A DNA stretch of 29,285 nt, from contig CAZSMK010000130.1 in the NCBI GenBank assembly GCA_964608095.1, positions 1 to 29,285 on the forward strand, in the 5' to 3' direction. The DNA comes from CAZSMK01 sp964608095 (GTDB lineage Bacteria > Sumerlaeota > Sumerlaeia > MWCT01 > JAGHBZ01). Shown here piece by piece: positions 7,430-16,322 of this stretch; position 1 is the first letter of the stretch; each line of letters opens with the position of its first letter. The translations under genes were made by a program, and so were the position numbers. The notes under the pieces were generated by a model. The model did not search any database. It saw only the letters and a program-made list of their open reading frames with translations, and was not told the DNA's origin.

Positions 7430-8863
7430 TTATAGATAGGTTTTCATGATGATGCGCTGTCTTTGTGCAACGCCGGATTTGAGGGCGGCTTTCACTACGG
7501 CTTTTGAGACGTCTCGTGCCACTTTTGGGTTGAGGACGCTGGGGATTATATATTCGGCTTGGAGTTCTTTATCGCTGACTACAGCTGCTATAGCCCGCGC
7601 TGCTGCTATTTTCATCTGCTCGTTAATCTCAACGGCGTGACAATTCAGCGCTCCACGGAATAATCCAGGAAAGCAAAGCACATTATTTACCTGATTGGGG
7701 TAGTCGCTTCGTCCGGTGGCAATGATACGCGCATATCGAGTGGCTTCTTCAGGCATAATCTCAGGGACGGGATTCGCCATTGCAAGAACGATCGGATCTT
7801 TCGCCATTTTTTTCAATGCCTTTACAGGAAACAAGCCGGGACCGGAAACGCCTATAAAGACATCGGCTCCTTCAGATGCTTTGACAATATCGCCCTTGAT
7901 TTTATCTTTATTGGTATTGGCAGCCACCCATTCCTTCATGAAGTTCATGCCCTCTTTTCTGCCTTTGTAGATGATGCCATGTCGGTCTAACAAGAGGAAA
8001 TTGCGGACACCGACGCGTTTGAGGATTTTCAGAATAGCCACACCGGCTGCTCCTGTACCCATGATGACTACTTTTATATCTTTCAGGTTCTTTTTAACCA
8101 GTTTCAGAGCATTTAAAAGGGCTGCGAGAACAACTACCGCGGTACCATGTTGGTCGTCATGGAAAACCGGTATATCAAGGTCTTTCTTGAGGCGTTCTTC
8201 AATGGTGAAACATCTCGGTGCAGAAATGTCTTCCAGGTTTATCCCACCGAAACCGGGGGAGATGGCTTTGACAATGTTGACGATTTCATCCACATCTTTT
8301 GTGTTCAGACAGATGGGGAAAGCCTCAACACCTCCGAATTCCTTGAATAACATCGCCTTGCCCTCCATAACGGGCATAGCGGCCTCGGGACCGATATCAC
8401 CGAGACCCAGGACAGCGGTGCCATCTGTCACGATTGCTACCATGTTCTTTTTGATTGTTAGGGCATACGCGCGACGTGTATCCTCTGCGATAGCCATGCA
8501 TACACGAGCGACTCCAGGTGTATACGCCATGGCGAGAGATTGTCGGGTCTTGACCGATATTTTGTTTTCCACAGTTATTTTACCCCCGAGGTGGAGTGTA
8601 AACACCCTATCGGACACATTGATCACTTCAATACCTCGTATACTTTTCACCGCTTTAACGACCTGTTTTTCGTGTTCCTGACTTTTACATTCCACGGTGA
8701 TGTCGCGTGTAATTTTTTTCTGATCGACTTCAATGATATCCAGTGCACCAAGGCTTCCGCCGACAGCCGCTATCGCCTCTGCGAGCCTGGCAAATGCACC
8801 CGGCTTGTTGGGATACATCGCCCGGATAGTAATCGCATTACTTGGACTTGTCATAACTTCCAT
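7430..8863 (-). CDS. NAD(P)-dependent malic enzyme with N-terminal ACT domain
   Basis: A 477-residue oxaloacetate-decarboxylating malate dehydrogenase that converts malate to pyruvate, CO2 and NAD(P)H. Residues about 8-85 form an ACT domain (MYPNKPGAFARLAEAIAAVG... and IRGIEVINVSD), a small-molecule-binding regulatory fold, suggesting allosteric control. The catalytic part is canonical: AYTPGV with Tyr114, EGKA with Lys169, the metal ligands in NLEDI (Glu211, Asp212) and HDDQHGT (Asp236/237), and a Rossmann GTGAAG at 269-274. It is the short bacterial form without a phosphotransacetylase domain. Coenzyme preference cannot be decided by eye. The start at 8863 has AGAGAGGG about 8 bases upstream; ATG at 8854 is a weaker alternative. 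It lies 130 bases downstream of the EutN/CcmL gene on the same strand and has its own possible promoter at 8908-8938. Confidence 0.95.
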   Translation of the reverse strand: MEVMTSPSNAITIRAMYPNKPGAFARLAEAIAAVGGSLGALDIIEVDQKKITRDITVECKSQEHEKQVVKAVKSIRGIEVINVSDRVFTLHLGGKITVENKISVKTRQSLAMAYTPGVARVCMAIAEDTRRAYALTIKKNMVAIVTDGTAVLGLGDIGPEAAMPVMEGKAMLFKEFGGVEAFPICLNTKDVDEIVNIVKAISPGFGGINLEDISAPRCFTIEERLKKDLDIPVFHDDQHGTAVVVLAALLNALKLVKKNLKDIKVVIMGTGAAGVAILKILKRVGVRNFLLLDRHGIIYKGRKEGMNFMKEWVAANTNKDKIKGDIVKASEGADVFIGVSGPGLFPVKALKKMAKDPIVLAMANPVPEIMPEEATRYARIIATGRSDYPNQVNNVLCFPGLFRGALNCHAVEINEQMKIAAARAIAAVVSDKELQAEYIIPSVLNPKVARDVSKAVVKAALKSGVAQRQRIIMKTYL

Positions 8864-8907
8864 TACGGCACCCTCTCTCTCTAATCAATAGAATAAATGA
8901 TGATGTA

Positions 8908-8938
8908 TACATATTTGAACTTATACCAGAAGTGTCAA
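8908..8938 (-). promoter_or_regulatory. Possible promoter for the malic enzyme gene
   Basis: On the minus strand a perfect TTGACA (8938-8933) is followed, with a 19-base spacer, by TATGTA (8913-8908), or with 17 bases by AATATG. The -35 is excellent and the -10 mediocre. If used, malic enzyme can be transcribed independently of the upstream EutN/CcmL gene. Confidence 0.4.
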
Positions 8939-8993
8939 TCATTATTTGTCAGTTCCTTTGTGGTGAAGGGTGATCAGTCAAAGGGAAAAACTA

Positions 8994-9299
8994 TCAACGA
9001 GCCGGTATACTGTTGCCGAATATGTTGTTGTCCGGGAGATCGACACGATCGATAACGCCCATCACCAGTTCTCTAATCGGAGCATTGGGGATATTGAAAA
9101 CCGCGGATGCAAGTCCGGGCGCAGCCCCCACAAGAACCAGATCACCCTCGCCGGCATCCACGTAGTCTATTGCTATCGTTACCCTGGCAACAGGCTTTCT
9201 GTCCAGACCCAGCTTTTGAACAAGAAGAAGGCGACGATTCTCATACGCGGAATATTTATCGGAAGAGATTATTTTTCCTACCACAACTGCAAGATACAT
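8994..9299 (-). CDS. EutN/CcmL-family bacterial microcompartment vertex protein (orphan)
   Basis: A 101-residue protein matching the EutN/CcmL family along its whole length: it opens MYLAVVVGKIISS, has RRLLLVQKLG in the first strands, then AIDYVDAGEGDLVLV (about 43-57), and ends with the family-typical ELVMGVIDRVDLPDN. Members form pentamers that cap the vertices of icosahedral protein shells (carboxysomes and catabolic microcompartments); a few are reported as hexamers outside shells. ATG at 9299 follows CAGGAGAAC, a good ribosome-binding site. No hexameric BMC shell gene (Pfam BMC domain), aldehyde dehydrogenase or phosphotransacylase is in this window, so it stands alone, with malic enzyme 130 bases downstream and a histidine kinase upstream. 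It may serve a shell encoded elsewhere, be a relic, or have a shell-independent role. Confidence 0.85.
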   Translation of the reverse strand: MYLAVVVGKIISSDKYSAYENRRLLLVQKLGLDRKPVARVTIAIDYVDAGEGDLVLVGAAPGLASAVFNIPNAPIRELVMGVIDRVDLPDNNIFGNSIPAR

Positions 9300-9406
9300 T
9301 TCTTGTTCTCCTGAAAAACGTTACTTTAAACTCGATTGTCCCTTGTCCGGTATCTCTATAAGAATCCAATAGACGCATCGTCTTTCTCTCGATAAATGTT
9401 GAGTTA

Positions 9407-9434
9407 ATCATAAACAGCATAGTTGCTTCAACAA
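9407..9434 (-). promoter_or_regulatory. Possible promoter for the EutN/CcmL gene
   Basis: On the minus strand TTGTTG (9434-9429) and TATGAT (9412-9407, 5 of 6 consensus) are 16 bases apart, about 107 bases upstream of the EutN/CcmL start and just past the histidine kinase stop. The -35 is weak, so this is tentative. Confidence 0.3.
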
Positions 9435-9461
9435 GTAAAAGAAAGTTTCAAGAGGTATAAA

Positions 9462-12050
9462 TCACGACTCTACGGGAGCGGTTTCTTCGGTTTGCTCGAG
9501 GGGGAATTCAAGAGTAACGGTAGTTCCTTTCTTGTAGATGCTTTTTATATCTATATCCCCGCTGAGAGTATGCATGATGCCGTAGCTTACGGATAAGCCG
9601 AGTCCGGTTCCCCCTTTTTCCGCTGTTTTGGTGGTGAAGAAGGGGTCGAAAATTTTATCCATATGCTCTGGTTTTATACCACAACCTGTATCTTTGATTT
9701 CGACGATGATGCGACTTTGCTCCTGGTCTTCCCCACTTGTGAGGCGGGTACTGATGGTCAGGGTTCCTTTCTTTTCCATGGCATCTTCAGCGTTACGGAG
9801 GATGTTGACCAGCACCTGGCGAATAAGGTCCGGAGAAGAGAGGGTGCGGGGAAGGTTGTCATCAAGGTTCAGGACGATTTTAATATTATGTTTTTCAAAT
9901 CCCTCCTTCATGAGATGCAGAATAGTAGTTATCTGGCTGTTGATATTAACCGGGGCATATTTCTTTTCGGGTTTTCTATAAAAATCGAGAAGGCTTTTTA
10001 TAATATTTGCTATCCTGTCGAGCTCCTCGTTTATTACTTTCAGCCCCTCGGTCGGTAAGGGAAACGATGGATTTTGCGATTGTGCTTTTTGAATTTGTTT
10101 TGTTATCACGAGGAGGTAATTTTTAATAATCTGAAGAGGATTGTTGATTTCATGAGCCACGTTTGCAGCCAGCTGTCCTGCTGCGGAGAATTTTTCCGCC
10201 TGTAAAAGTTTCATCTGCGCCCTTTCAAGCTCCCGTGTTCTTTCCTGAATCCTGTCTTCCAGTTCTTCAGCGAATCGGCTGATTCGGGTATATAATCTGC
10301 TATGCTCTATCGCAACTGCGAGACTTTCGCTTATTTGAAGAAGAAGCTCTTTTTCTTCCCGTTTATATGCGCTGGGTGATTTACTGGCAAGGTTAAGAGT
10401 GCCGATGATGCGGTTCTTTGACACGAGGGGGATGACAATCAATGAACGCATCCCTTCGTCGGCAAGAGATACTTCTTCTTTCGCTGTCTTATCGAGAGAA
10501 ATGTCTTCTTTGATGATGATGTCACCAGTTTCTATCGCCCTTCCTATATTGGTATTATCCAGATCGATATGATTCTCTTTTGGAAGGAATGCTCTTCCTT
10601 CAGGTTCGACATAGGTAAATTCAGCCCTGTTTGTTCCAGATTCAGTGAGGCATATACTTATGCGGTCATAGGCGACCAACTTCTTGATTTCGCTCGTCAT
10701 TGTCCTGAAGGTTTGCTGCAGATCGAGTTCTGTGTTGATGGCGCGAGTTATATCATTTATGAGCGTAATCTGGGTAGCCTTTCGATCCCGTTCGTGTATC
10801 TTGTCGGCGAGCTCTTTATACATTTTCCGCAACCGTTCGGTCATAACGTTAAAGTTTTTGGCGAGAACCCCTATTTCATCATTACTTGTTACTTCAAACT
10901 TTCCAGTGAGATCCCCCGCGGTAATGCGCTGTACGCTTCGGTTCAAATGTTTTAAGGGTAGAATGGTGCGTCTCGAGATGACCAGTCCGACAATACAAAA
11001 GAGCGCCACCAAGCCAAAGCTGATTAAAGACGTTTGCCAGAATGTTAATTTCGCATAGATTTGAAAGTCGGTAATATCAATGCCTTTCATTATGTACCAG
11101 CAGTGCAGGAATGAATGAGAAAGATGCCTGCCTGCCATAGATTTAAGTGCTGCATAACCCACAATTCTTTTACTTCCCCTTGAACTACTCTCGAACCAGC
11201 CACTCATTTCAGGATTGCGTGGTAAACTATAGATTATGTCTTCGACGGTAAATTTTCCACTTTGGAAGGTATAAAGTAATCTACCCGCATCGGAATATAG
11301 AAGAACATCGGATGTTTCACTCTCAGCAATGAGAGTCTTTGCGGGTCTCATAATGTTCGCGGGATCAAAAGCAAGGCCGACAATTACCAGAGCCTTAGCA
11401 TTCGCGGTAGGTGAAGGATAGTAAGGGGTTATCATAAAGGAGTAAAATAAGGGTGTTCCCGACCCATCGTCTTCCTCTAAGGTTTGTATTCCCTTAATAA
11501 GAACATCGATGATGATAACTTCTCCCTTCTCCATAGAATCGATGGTATCCCAATAAAAGGGACTGATAAATACATCACCTGTATTAGCGCCTACGGCTAA
11601 TAGTTGTTCTCCCCCCCGCTCAAAGATAAAGAGGGTATCTTCGGATGAGATATTCGTCTTTAACATTTCTTCGAGACGATTGGCGACATTGTCCTCATCG
11701 AGAAGCGGTTCGCCAAACATTAGATTCATCGACTTTTGAAATTCCGGCATGCTTATAAATTCGAGTAAGGTAGTGATTTTTACATTGAGCAGCCGATCGA
11801 TGTCGTTGGCGACTGGCAGGACTTCATCTTCAAGATACTTACCGATTGTGGAATCCATGGCAACCTGGATTTGGAGATTGGTCAACAATATACCGACTGC
11901 CGCCGGGACTATGCTCACAAAGAGTATGAGCAGAAAAAGTTTTCGGTAGATGGTTTTTGTTAAAAACTTAAACATTTGACTCGATGGATCAAGCCGATTC
12001 TTCAACTTATCCTGTATCTTTTGATAGTTATTGATTATATTAACAGCCAA
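9462..12050 (-). CDS. Membrane sensor histidine kinase (Cache-like, HAMP, GAF, HisKA, HATPase)
   Basis: Up to 862 residues. Order: transmembrane helix 1 (about 37-57); an extracytoplasmic sensing region of about 280 residues (58-335), compatible with a double-Cache fold; transmembrane helix 2 (about 337-359); HAMP (about 360-415); GAF (about 440-585); a coiled coil (about 590-622); then HisKA and HATPase_c. The phospho-accepting His is H633 in AANVAHEINNPLQ. The ATPase has N753 (LRNAEDAM), D787 (KDTGCGI), FDPFFTTK and GGTGLGLS, so it looks active. It ends without a receiver domain, and no response regulator gene is in the window: an orphan kinase whose partner must be elsewhere. The start is uncertain: the longest frame begins with TTG at 12050 without a Shine-Dalgarno; ATG at 11975 still leaves 10 residues before helix 1. 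It is divergent from the YfhO-like gene. The stimulus is unknown. Confidence 0.93.
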   Translation of the reverse strand: MAVNIINNYQKIQDKLKNRLDPSSQMFKFLTKTIYRKLFLLILFVSIVPAAVGILLTNLQIQVAMDSTIGKYLEDEVLPVANDIDRLLNVKITTLLEFISMPEFQKSMNLMFGEPLLDEDNVANRLEEMLKTNISSEDTLFIFERGGEQLLAVGANTGDVFISPFYWDTIDSMEKGEVIIIDVLIKGIQTLEEDDGSGTPLFYSFMITPYYPSPTANAKALVIVGLAFDPANIMRPAKTLIAESETSDVLLYSDAGRLLYTFQSGKFTVEDIIYSLPRNPEMSGWFESSSRGSKRIVGYAALKSMAGRHLSHSFLHCWYIMKGIDITDFQIYAKLTFWQTSLISFGLVALFCIVGLVISRRTILPLKHLNRSVQRITAGDLTGKFEVTSNDEIGVLAKNFNVMTERLRKMYKELADKIHERDRKATQITLINDITRAINTELDLQQTFRTMTSEIKKLVAYDRISICLTESGTNRAEFTYVEPEGRAFLPKENHIDLDNTNIGRAIETGDIIIKEDISLDKTAKEEVSLADEGMRSLIVIPLVSKNRIIGTLNLASKSPSAYKREEKELLLQISESLAVAIEHSRLYTRISRFAEELEDRIQERTRELERAQMKLLQAEKFSAAGQLAANVAHEINNPLQIIKNYLLVITKQIQKAQSQNPSFPLPTEGLKVINEELDRIANIIKSLLDFYRKPEKKYAPVNINSQITTILHLMKEGFEKHNIKIVLNLDDNLPRTLSSPDLIRQVLVNILRNAEDAMEKKGTLTISTRLTSGEDQEQSRIIVEIKDTGCGIKPEHMDKIFDPFFTTKTAEKGGTGLGLSVSYGIMHTLSGDIDIKSIYKKGTTVTLEFPLEQTEETAPVES

Positions 12051-12099
12051 TGTTTATTGTAGTCATCAATTTTTTTAACGTAATCGGGAAAGGCGCTCG

Positions 12100-14901
12100 A
12101 TGAAGAGCGATTGTGATGAACATAACAATCTTCGCTTCACAAAAGAGCATGAGCGTCGAGAAAAGATGTTTCTTGGCGTTTTTATTCTTATTTATATAGT
12201 CCTCTTTCTTCCCGCATTTTTGACCGATCGGATTCCGAACTTTATGGATATAGTTGCGGTATTTTATCCCGTAAAAGCCCTGGCAGCGGATTTATGGCGC
12301 CACCTGCAATTACCCCTCTGGAATCCCTTTTATTATGCTGGAGTTCCACTCCTTGCAAATCCACAGTGGGGTGTTCTCTATCCCGGAAATATTCTTTTTT
12401 TCTTGCATCCTTGTGGCTGGTCTTTCTCACTAACACTTGTGCTTCATTCAATTCTTGCAGCGGTCGGCATCTGGATTCTATGCAAACGCTTTGTTACTTC
12501 TTCATTCTCTATCCTGGCGCCGGTGGTTTTTTTGTTCGGTGGATATGTATGGGCACATTATGCGTTCGGTTCGTATCTCCTCGCTCTTGTCTGGATGGCT
12601 CCTATTTTGTATTGCCAGGAAAAGTATCTTTTCTCAGAGTCCCGGATTCGCTGGCTGCTTTTGGCAGGATTGTTTTTTGCATTCCAATTCCTCGCCGGCG
12701 CGCCGCAAGTCACCTTTTATTTTATAATCGCCTTTACTGTTCTAACTATTGGAATTCCACTGTTCTATACACCGAAAGAGGCAGCAACGTCACGCCGGCT
12801 TTGGTCTCGATCTTTCGGTTTTTTTATTCTATCACTGACGATTGGATTTCTCATCTCTTTACCGCAGATTGTCGCACTCTATGAAACAAGGGAAGAAATC
12901 GGACGCCATGCACATTTGCCTCTCGAGGATGTCCTTGTGGGGAGCCTTACGCTCAAACAACTGGTTGCTTCGTTTCTGGGCGGGACCGGTTTTGAATTCG
13001 AAGATGCAGAAACTACTGCGTATTTCGGCATTCCTGCATTCTTCCTTCTTATTGTTGGTCTTGTGGGTATGTTGGCGCGTCCCCGAAAAGAACGTTTATT
13101 CACCTATGCGATTGTTTCACTGCTTCTCGCAAGTATTGCAAGTCGATTATGTGCTCCTCTATTCTACAAAATCATGCCCCTCTATGCAAAGTTTCACGAT
13201 CCAAAACGGGCGCTGGGAGTGATGATGATTTTTCTTCCCTTTTTTGTCGCACGTGGCGCTGAAATCCTTTTTATCGAATACCATGGTTCCAAAAAGCAAC
13301 GTACCATTCTGATTATCTTATCGGTTCTTGTTCTCTTCTTTTGCCTTTGCATTAATGGTAGACAGAATGTGTTCCCGCCTGTTGATAATTTTACACAATT
13401 GGGCTGGTTGCGGCTTTCGACGTTACTTAAACCAATCATCATCAGCATAGCCTGTGGCATATTTTTACTACTATTTTTGATTTTGGGCATAAAAAGGAAA
13501 CTCGGATTGTCTTATGTCGCAATTTTGCTTGCGCTGATTCTCATGGTGGATCTCCTCTATTTTTCCCTGAGTCGGGTCGATATCAAAATGAAACCGGCTA
13601 AGGAGATTTTTGATCCCCATGCTATTGATGAGAATCTTTTTACTGCTAAAAGCCGGTATCGTTTTTTTACCTATGATGTTTCGGGGAATTATTCCTATGA
13701 TTATTTCAGGGAAGATTTCGGGGAGATTTTATTACCGGATGCGGGCACTTTTTTTGGATTGCAGGATTTTCAAGGGTACGACCCGTGGAAACCTCGACGA
13801 TATGAACGTTATCTTGAGAGTGTAAACCGCGGCTTTATAGTTCCTTTCAAGCGACACTTTGGACTTATTCGAAATCTCTGGTGGTCGCCTCTTCTCTCAC
13901 GCGCTTCGGTGAAGTATATTGTCGGTGATGCAGGCTCATATCACCTCTTTACCTTGCCTGGAGCTCTTCTGAGCTATGGGGAGACACGGATTTTTCAAGT
14001 CGAGCACGCATTCGAAACAAATCGATTAGGACTCGATTTTATTGCCCGCGCCCCGACGTCCTCTATGGAGGCTGTTCTTGGTATATCCATTTTGGACAAT
14101 CAAAGAGAAACGCTATTCCAGGCGCATATTGGTTGTCCCGAAGATGCATGTGAAGTATTCAAGGGAGAGGTAAAAAGTAGGAAGTTCAGCACCAATATCG
14201 TAAAAGGAGGGGATAAACACATTCTGTGTTCCCGGGAGATTGAACTTGTTGAGCCCATCGCACCTGCACAGGCGCTGATTACGAATCTTTCTCCTGACGC
14301 TCGATGCCTGATTCAGGACATATCTTTTGAACCCGTAAAAACGCTGAATATATTTAACTTAGTCGGTGGTGATGAGAATCAGCCAAATGGTGTATGGGAA
14401 ATGGAGGAGCCTTTACCTGTGGTTGGGTTTGCCCGAAAAGGAGTGTTTGCAAGTGGGGAAAGTCAGGCGTTCCAACTGCTTGAACGCCTTGCTCATCCTG
14501 AGGATAAAGACACGGTTATTCTCGAAAAAGGAAGTCCATTCGGAGGATCGTCCCCGAGCGAGGAATTTGCGACGGATGCGACTATCGAGGGGCTTAAAGT
14601 AACCCCCGGAAGGGTCGAGGCTTATATATCCACCGGAGCCAAGCCCGCGCTACTTGTTATTCGCCAGGCTTACTTCAAGCATTGGAAAGCCATGATCAAG
14701 GATGTAAAGCTTCAGGTGTATCCGTGCGACGGTATGTTTTGCGGAGTGATCTTACCCGCACACACTACCGGCGCTTTCGTATGTTCCTTTTCACCACCTT
14801 ACATAAAGATTCTTTTTTTTCTTAGCATTGCCTTGTCTCTGCTCCTCATCATTTTGCTCGTCCTGCCTTTACGCAAAGGGAAAAAATCGAAGGAGAGATA
14901 A
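12100..14901 (+). CDS. YfhO-family multi-spanning membrane protein (putative GT-C type glycosyltransferase)
   Basis: A 933-residue integral membrane protein. The N-terminal half (about 22-500) holds roughly a dozen hydrophobic helices, and a final helix lies near 905-925 before a Lys/Arg-rich end (KGKKSKER). The intervening 400 residues are soluble and probably extracytoplasmic. The first loop has family-typical features: Asp near 50 (NFMDIVAVFYPVK), then LPLWNPFYYAGVPLLANPQ and GVLYPGN (about 68-99), the pattern of the YfhO family, whose Gram-positive members glycosylate teichoic acids or supply glycolipid-linked sugars. The donor and acceptor here are unknown. ATG at 12100 follows GGGAAAGG with a 7-base spacer. 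It is divergently arranged with the histidine kinase (49 bases apart at most), so shared control is possible but unproven. Confidence 0.8.
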   Translation: MKSDCDEHNNLRFTKEHERREKMFLGVFILIYIVLFLPAFLTDRIPNFMDIVAVFYPVKALAADLWRHLQLPLWNPFYYAGVPLLANPQWGVLYPGNILFFLHPCGWSFSLTLVLHSILAAVGIWILCKRFVTSSFSILAPVVFLFGGYVWAHYAFGSYLLALVWMAPILYCQEKYLFSESRIRWLLLAGLFFAFQFLAGAPQVTFYFIIAFTVLTIGIPLFYTPKEAATSRRLWSRSFGFFILSLTIGFLISLPQIVALYETREEIGRHAHLPLEDVLVGSLTLKQLVASFLGGTGFEFEDAETTAYFGIPAFFLLIVGLVGMLARPRKERLFTYAIVSLLLASIASRLCAPLFYKIMPLYAKFHDPKRALGVMMIFLPFFVARGAEILFIEYHGSKKQRTILIILSVLVLFFCLCINGRQNVFPPVDNFTQLGWLRLSTLLKPIIISIACGIFLLLFLILGIKRKLGLSYVAILLALILMVDLLYFSLSRVDIKMKPAKEIFDPHAIDENLFTAKSRYRFFTYDVSGNYSYDYFREDFGEILLPDAGTFFGLQDFQGYDPWKPRRYERYLESVNRGFIVPFKRHFGLIRNLWWSPLLSRASVKYIVGDAGSYHLFTLPGALLSYGETRIFQVEHAFETNRLGLDFIARAPTSSMEAVLGISILDNQRETLFQAHIGCPEDACEVFKGEVKSRKFSTNIVKGGDKHILCSREIELVEPIAPAQALITNLSPDARCLIQDISFEPVKTLNIFNLVGGDENQPNGVWEMEEPLPVVGFARKGVFASGESQAFQLLERLAHPEDKDTVILEKGSPFGGSSPSEEFATDATIEGLKVTPGRVEAYISTGAKPALLVIRQAYFKHWKAMIKDVKLQVYPCDGMFCGVILPAHTTGAFVCSFSPPYIKILFFLSIALSLLLIILLVLPLRKGKKSKER

Positions 14902-15003
14902 AAAAAGCCCTTGTGATTTTTCGTTGGAAGAAAAAAAAATGGAGACGGTTTTGGTTTTTTGGTATATAATGTTATTAATTTCATAAGATAATGGTGGTTG
15001 TGA

Positions 15004-15567
15004 ATGAGTGAAAGGAAAGTAGTATCTGTTTTTGGAAGCGGGGCAATTTCGTCTTCCGAGCCGGAGTATAGGTTGGCACACGGCTTGGGCAGGTCGCTCG
15101 CAAGGGAAGGCTATACAGTAAGTTGCGGTGGGTATCTCGGTACAATGGAAGCGGTAGCTCGTGGCGCAACAGAGGCTGGTGGCGAGGTAATAGGTGTCAC
15201 CATGGACCTCTTTGGGTCAGCAAATCCCTGGGTTTCAAGAGAGATCAGGACCAATTCTCTTTTTGAACGACTTGAATATTTGTTCAATAATCCACGGGCT
15301 TATGTAATTCTTCGCGGCGGAACAGGAACACTTGTCGAGCTTTCGGTAGCGTGGGAGCTCCTTAATAAGGGACTGGTTCCAAGGTCCCGACCGCTCATCA
15401 TCGGACACAAAAACTGGTTACCTGTTATCGAGGAATTATTGAATCTTCCTGATATCGTGGCATCAGTAAATCCTCATTTCCCTTTTCCTGCTCCCGAGTT
15501 CCTTTATTTTGCCGATTCTGTGAATACAATTATGGAAATCATTTCCTCGAAGGTGGCAGTAAAGTAG
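15004..15567 (+). CDS. LOG/SLOG-family nucleotide-binding protein (TIGR00725-like)
   Basis: A 187-residue Rossmann-like protein of the broad LOG family (once called putative lysine decarboxylases), some of which are nucleoside 5'-monophosphate phosphoribohydrolases. It shows VFGSG near the N-terminus, CGGYLGTMEAVARGA (41-55), and RGGTGTLVEL (104-113), corresponding to the family's PGGxGTxxE motif but with Arg in place of Pro; the Glu is kept (E112). This variant and the length fit the short TIGR00725-type branch, whose substrate is not established. The start codon follows GGTGGTTGTGA, a modest ribosome-binding site; a TATAAT at 14965-14970 could be a -10 element, but no good -35 is visible. 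It is convergent with the YbaK-type gene, 44 bases apart. Confidence 0.85.
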   Translation: MSERKVVSVFGSGAISSSEPEYRLAHGLGRSLAREGYTVSCGGYLGTMEAVARGATEAGGEVIGVTMDLFGSANPWVSREIRTNSLFERLEYLFNNPRAYVILRGGTGTLVELSVAWELLNKGLVPRSRPLIIGHKNWLPVIEELLNLPDIVASVNPHFPFPAPEFLYFADSVNTIMEIISSKVAVK

Positions 15568-15611
15568 CGCCTTTTTTCAGGAAGAGAATGGTGTGAACAG
15601 GTATAGAGGAA

Positions 15612-16082
15612 CTACATGGGATCAGTGAACGTAGCCTTCTGTGGTTTAACCAGCTCTTCCCAATCTTCACGATGCATGGTAATAACGTCGGTATGAGTCC
15701 CCGCATTGAAGGTAATATCGTCATTGTCCCATAGAGGTTCTGCGGCAAAGACCTCGACATTGTAAAGATTTCCGAAAGGAGGTTGAGCACCGATCTCGCA
15801 ATCCGGAAATTTCTCTTTGAACTCCTCTTCAGTAGCAAGCGCCACCTTCTTTGTTCCTAATGCCTCTTTCAGCTTCGGCATATTTATTTTCCGTGTTGCC
15901 GGTAACACCAACATTACCAATTTATCGTCTGCCTTAACCATAACGCATTTGGCAAGTTCTTTTCCTTTTATATGTGTGGCTGCGGCAACCTCCTGCGCAG
16001 TGTAGGCGGTTGGATGTACCATGCTGTGGTACTCGACGTCGTGCTTGTCCAGAAATTCTTTGATTTTTCGTGCAACGACCAT
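15612..16082 (-). CDS. YbaK/ProX-type aminoacyl-tRNA deacylase domain protein
   Basis: A 156-residue single-domain protein of the YbaK / prolyl-tRNA synthetase INS superfamily, which hydrolyses mischarged aminoacyl-tRNAs in trans (for example Cys- or Ala-tRNAPro). Recognisable blocks: the N-terminal helix with HPTAYTAQEVAAATH (23-37), GKELAKCVMVKADDKLVMLVLPA (40-62, with Lys45 at the usual catalytic-lysine site), IGAQPPFGN (97-105), matching the family's GxxxPFG loop, and TFNAGTHTDVITM (124-136). Which amino acid it edits cannot be told from sequence alone. The start at 16082 has an excellent AAGGAGGTG upstream, and a promoter is visible at 16112-16141, so it is probably a single-gene transcript. 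It is convergent with the LOG-family gene. Confidence 0.9.
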   Translation of the reverse strand: MVVARKIKEFLDKHDVEYHSMVHPTAYTAQEVAAATHIKGKELAKCVMVKADDKLVMLVLPATRKINMPKLKEALGTKKVALATEEEFKEKFPDCEIGAQPPFGNLYNVEVFAAEPLWDNDDITFNAGTHTDVITMHREDWEELVKPQKATFTDPM

Positions 16083-16111
16083 TTTCAGACACCTCCTTTC
16101 TTTTCAACTAT

Positions 16112-16141
16112 ATAATAATTCTCTAAATCCCTACGAGTCAA
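16112..16141 (-). promoter_or_regulatory. Promoter for the YbaK-type gene
   Basis: On the minus strand TTGACT (16141-16136, 5 of 6) and TATTAT (16117-16112, 5 of 6) are 18 bases apart and about 30 bases upstream of the start codon at 16082. The remainder of this spacer, to 16322, shows nothing I can name. Confidence 0.6.
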
Positions 16142-16322
16142 TAATTTTCATACTTTATCTTCATTCAGTGGCGAGTGCGAGTGAGCGTGAGAGAAAAAAT
16201 CTCGTTACTTTAACCACGTACTTAAGCCTCTTTTCTATGGTTACGCCATTTCGCGAAAGACTGAATTCAGTGAACGGTTTAAATGCCGCCCAACAAGTGG
16301 ATAGTCCGGTTTGTCATACAGA

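Noticed and set aside
7971..8681. 236-codon plus-strand open frame opposite the malic enzyme gene
   Set aside because: Antisense shadow of a strongly conserved gene; its translation is Arg/Ser/Thr-rich with no domain.
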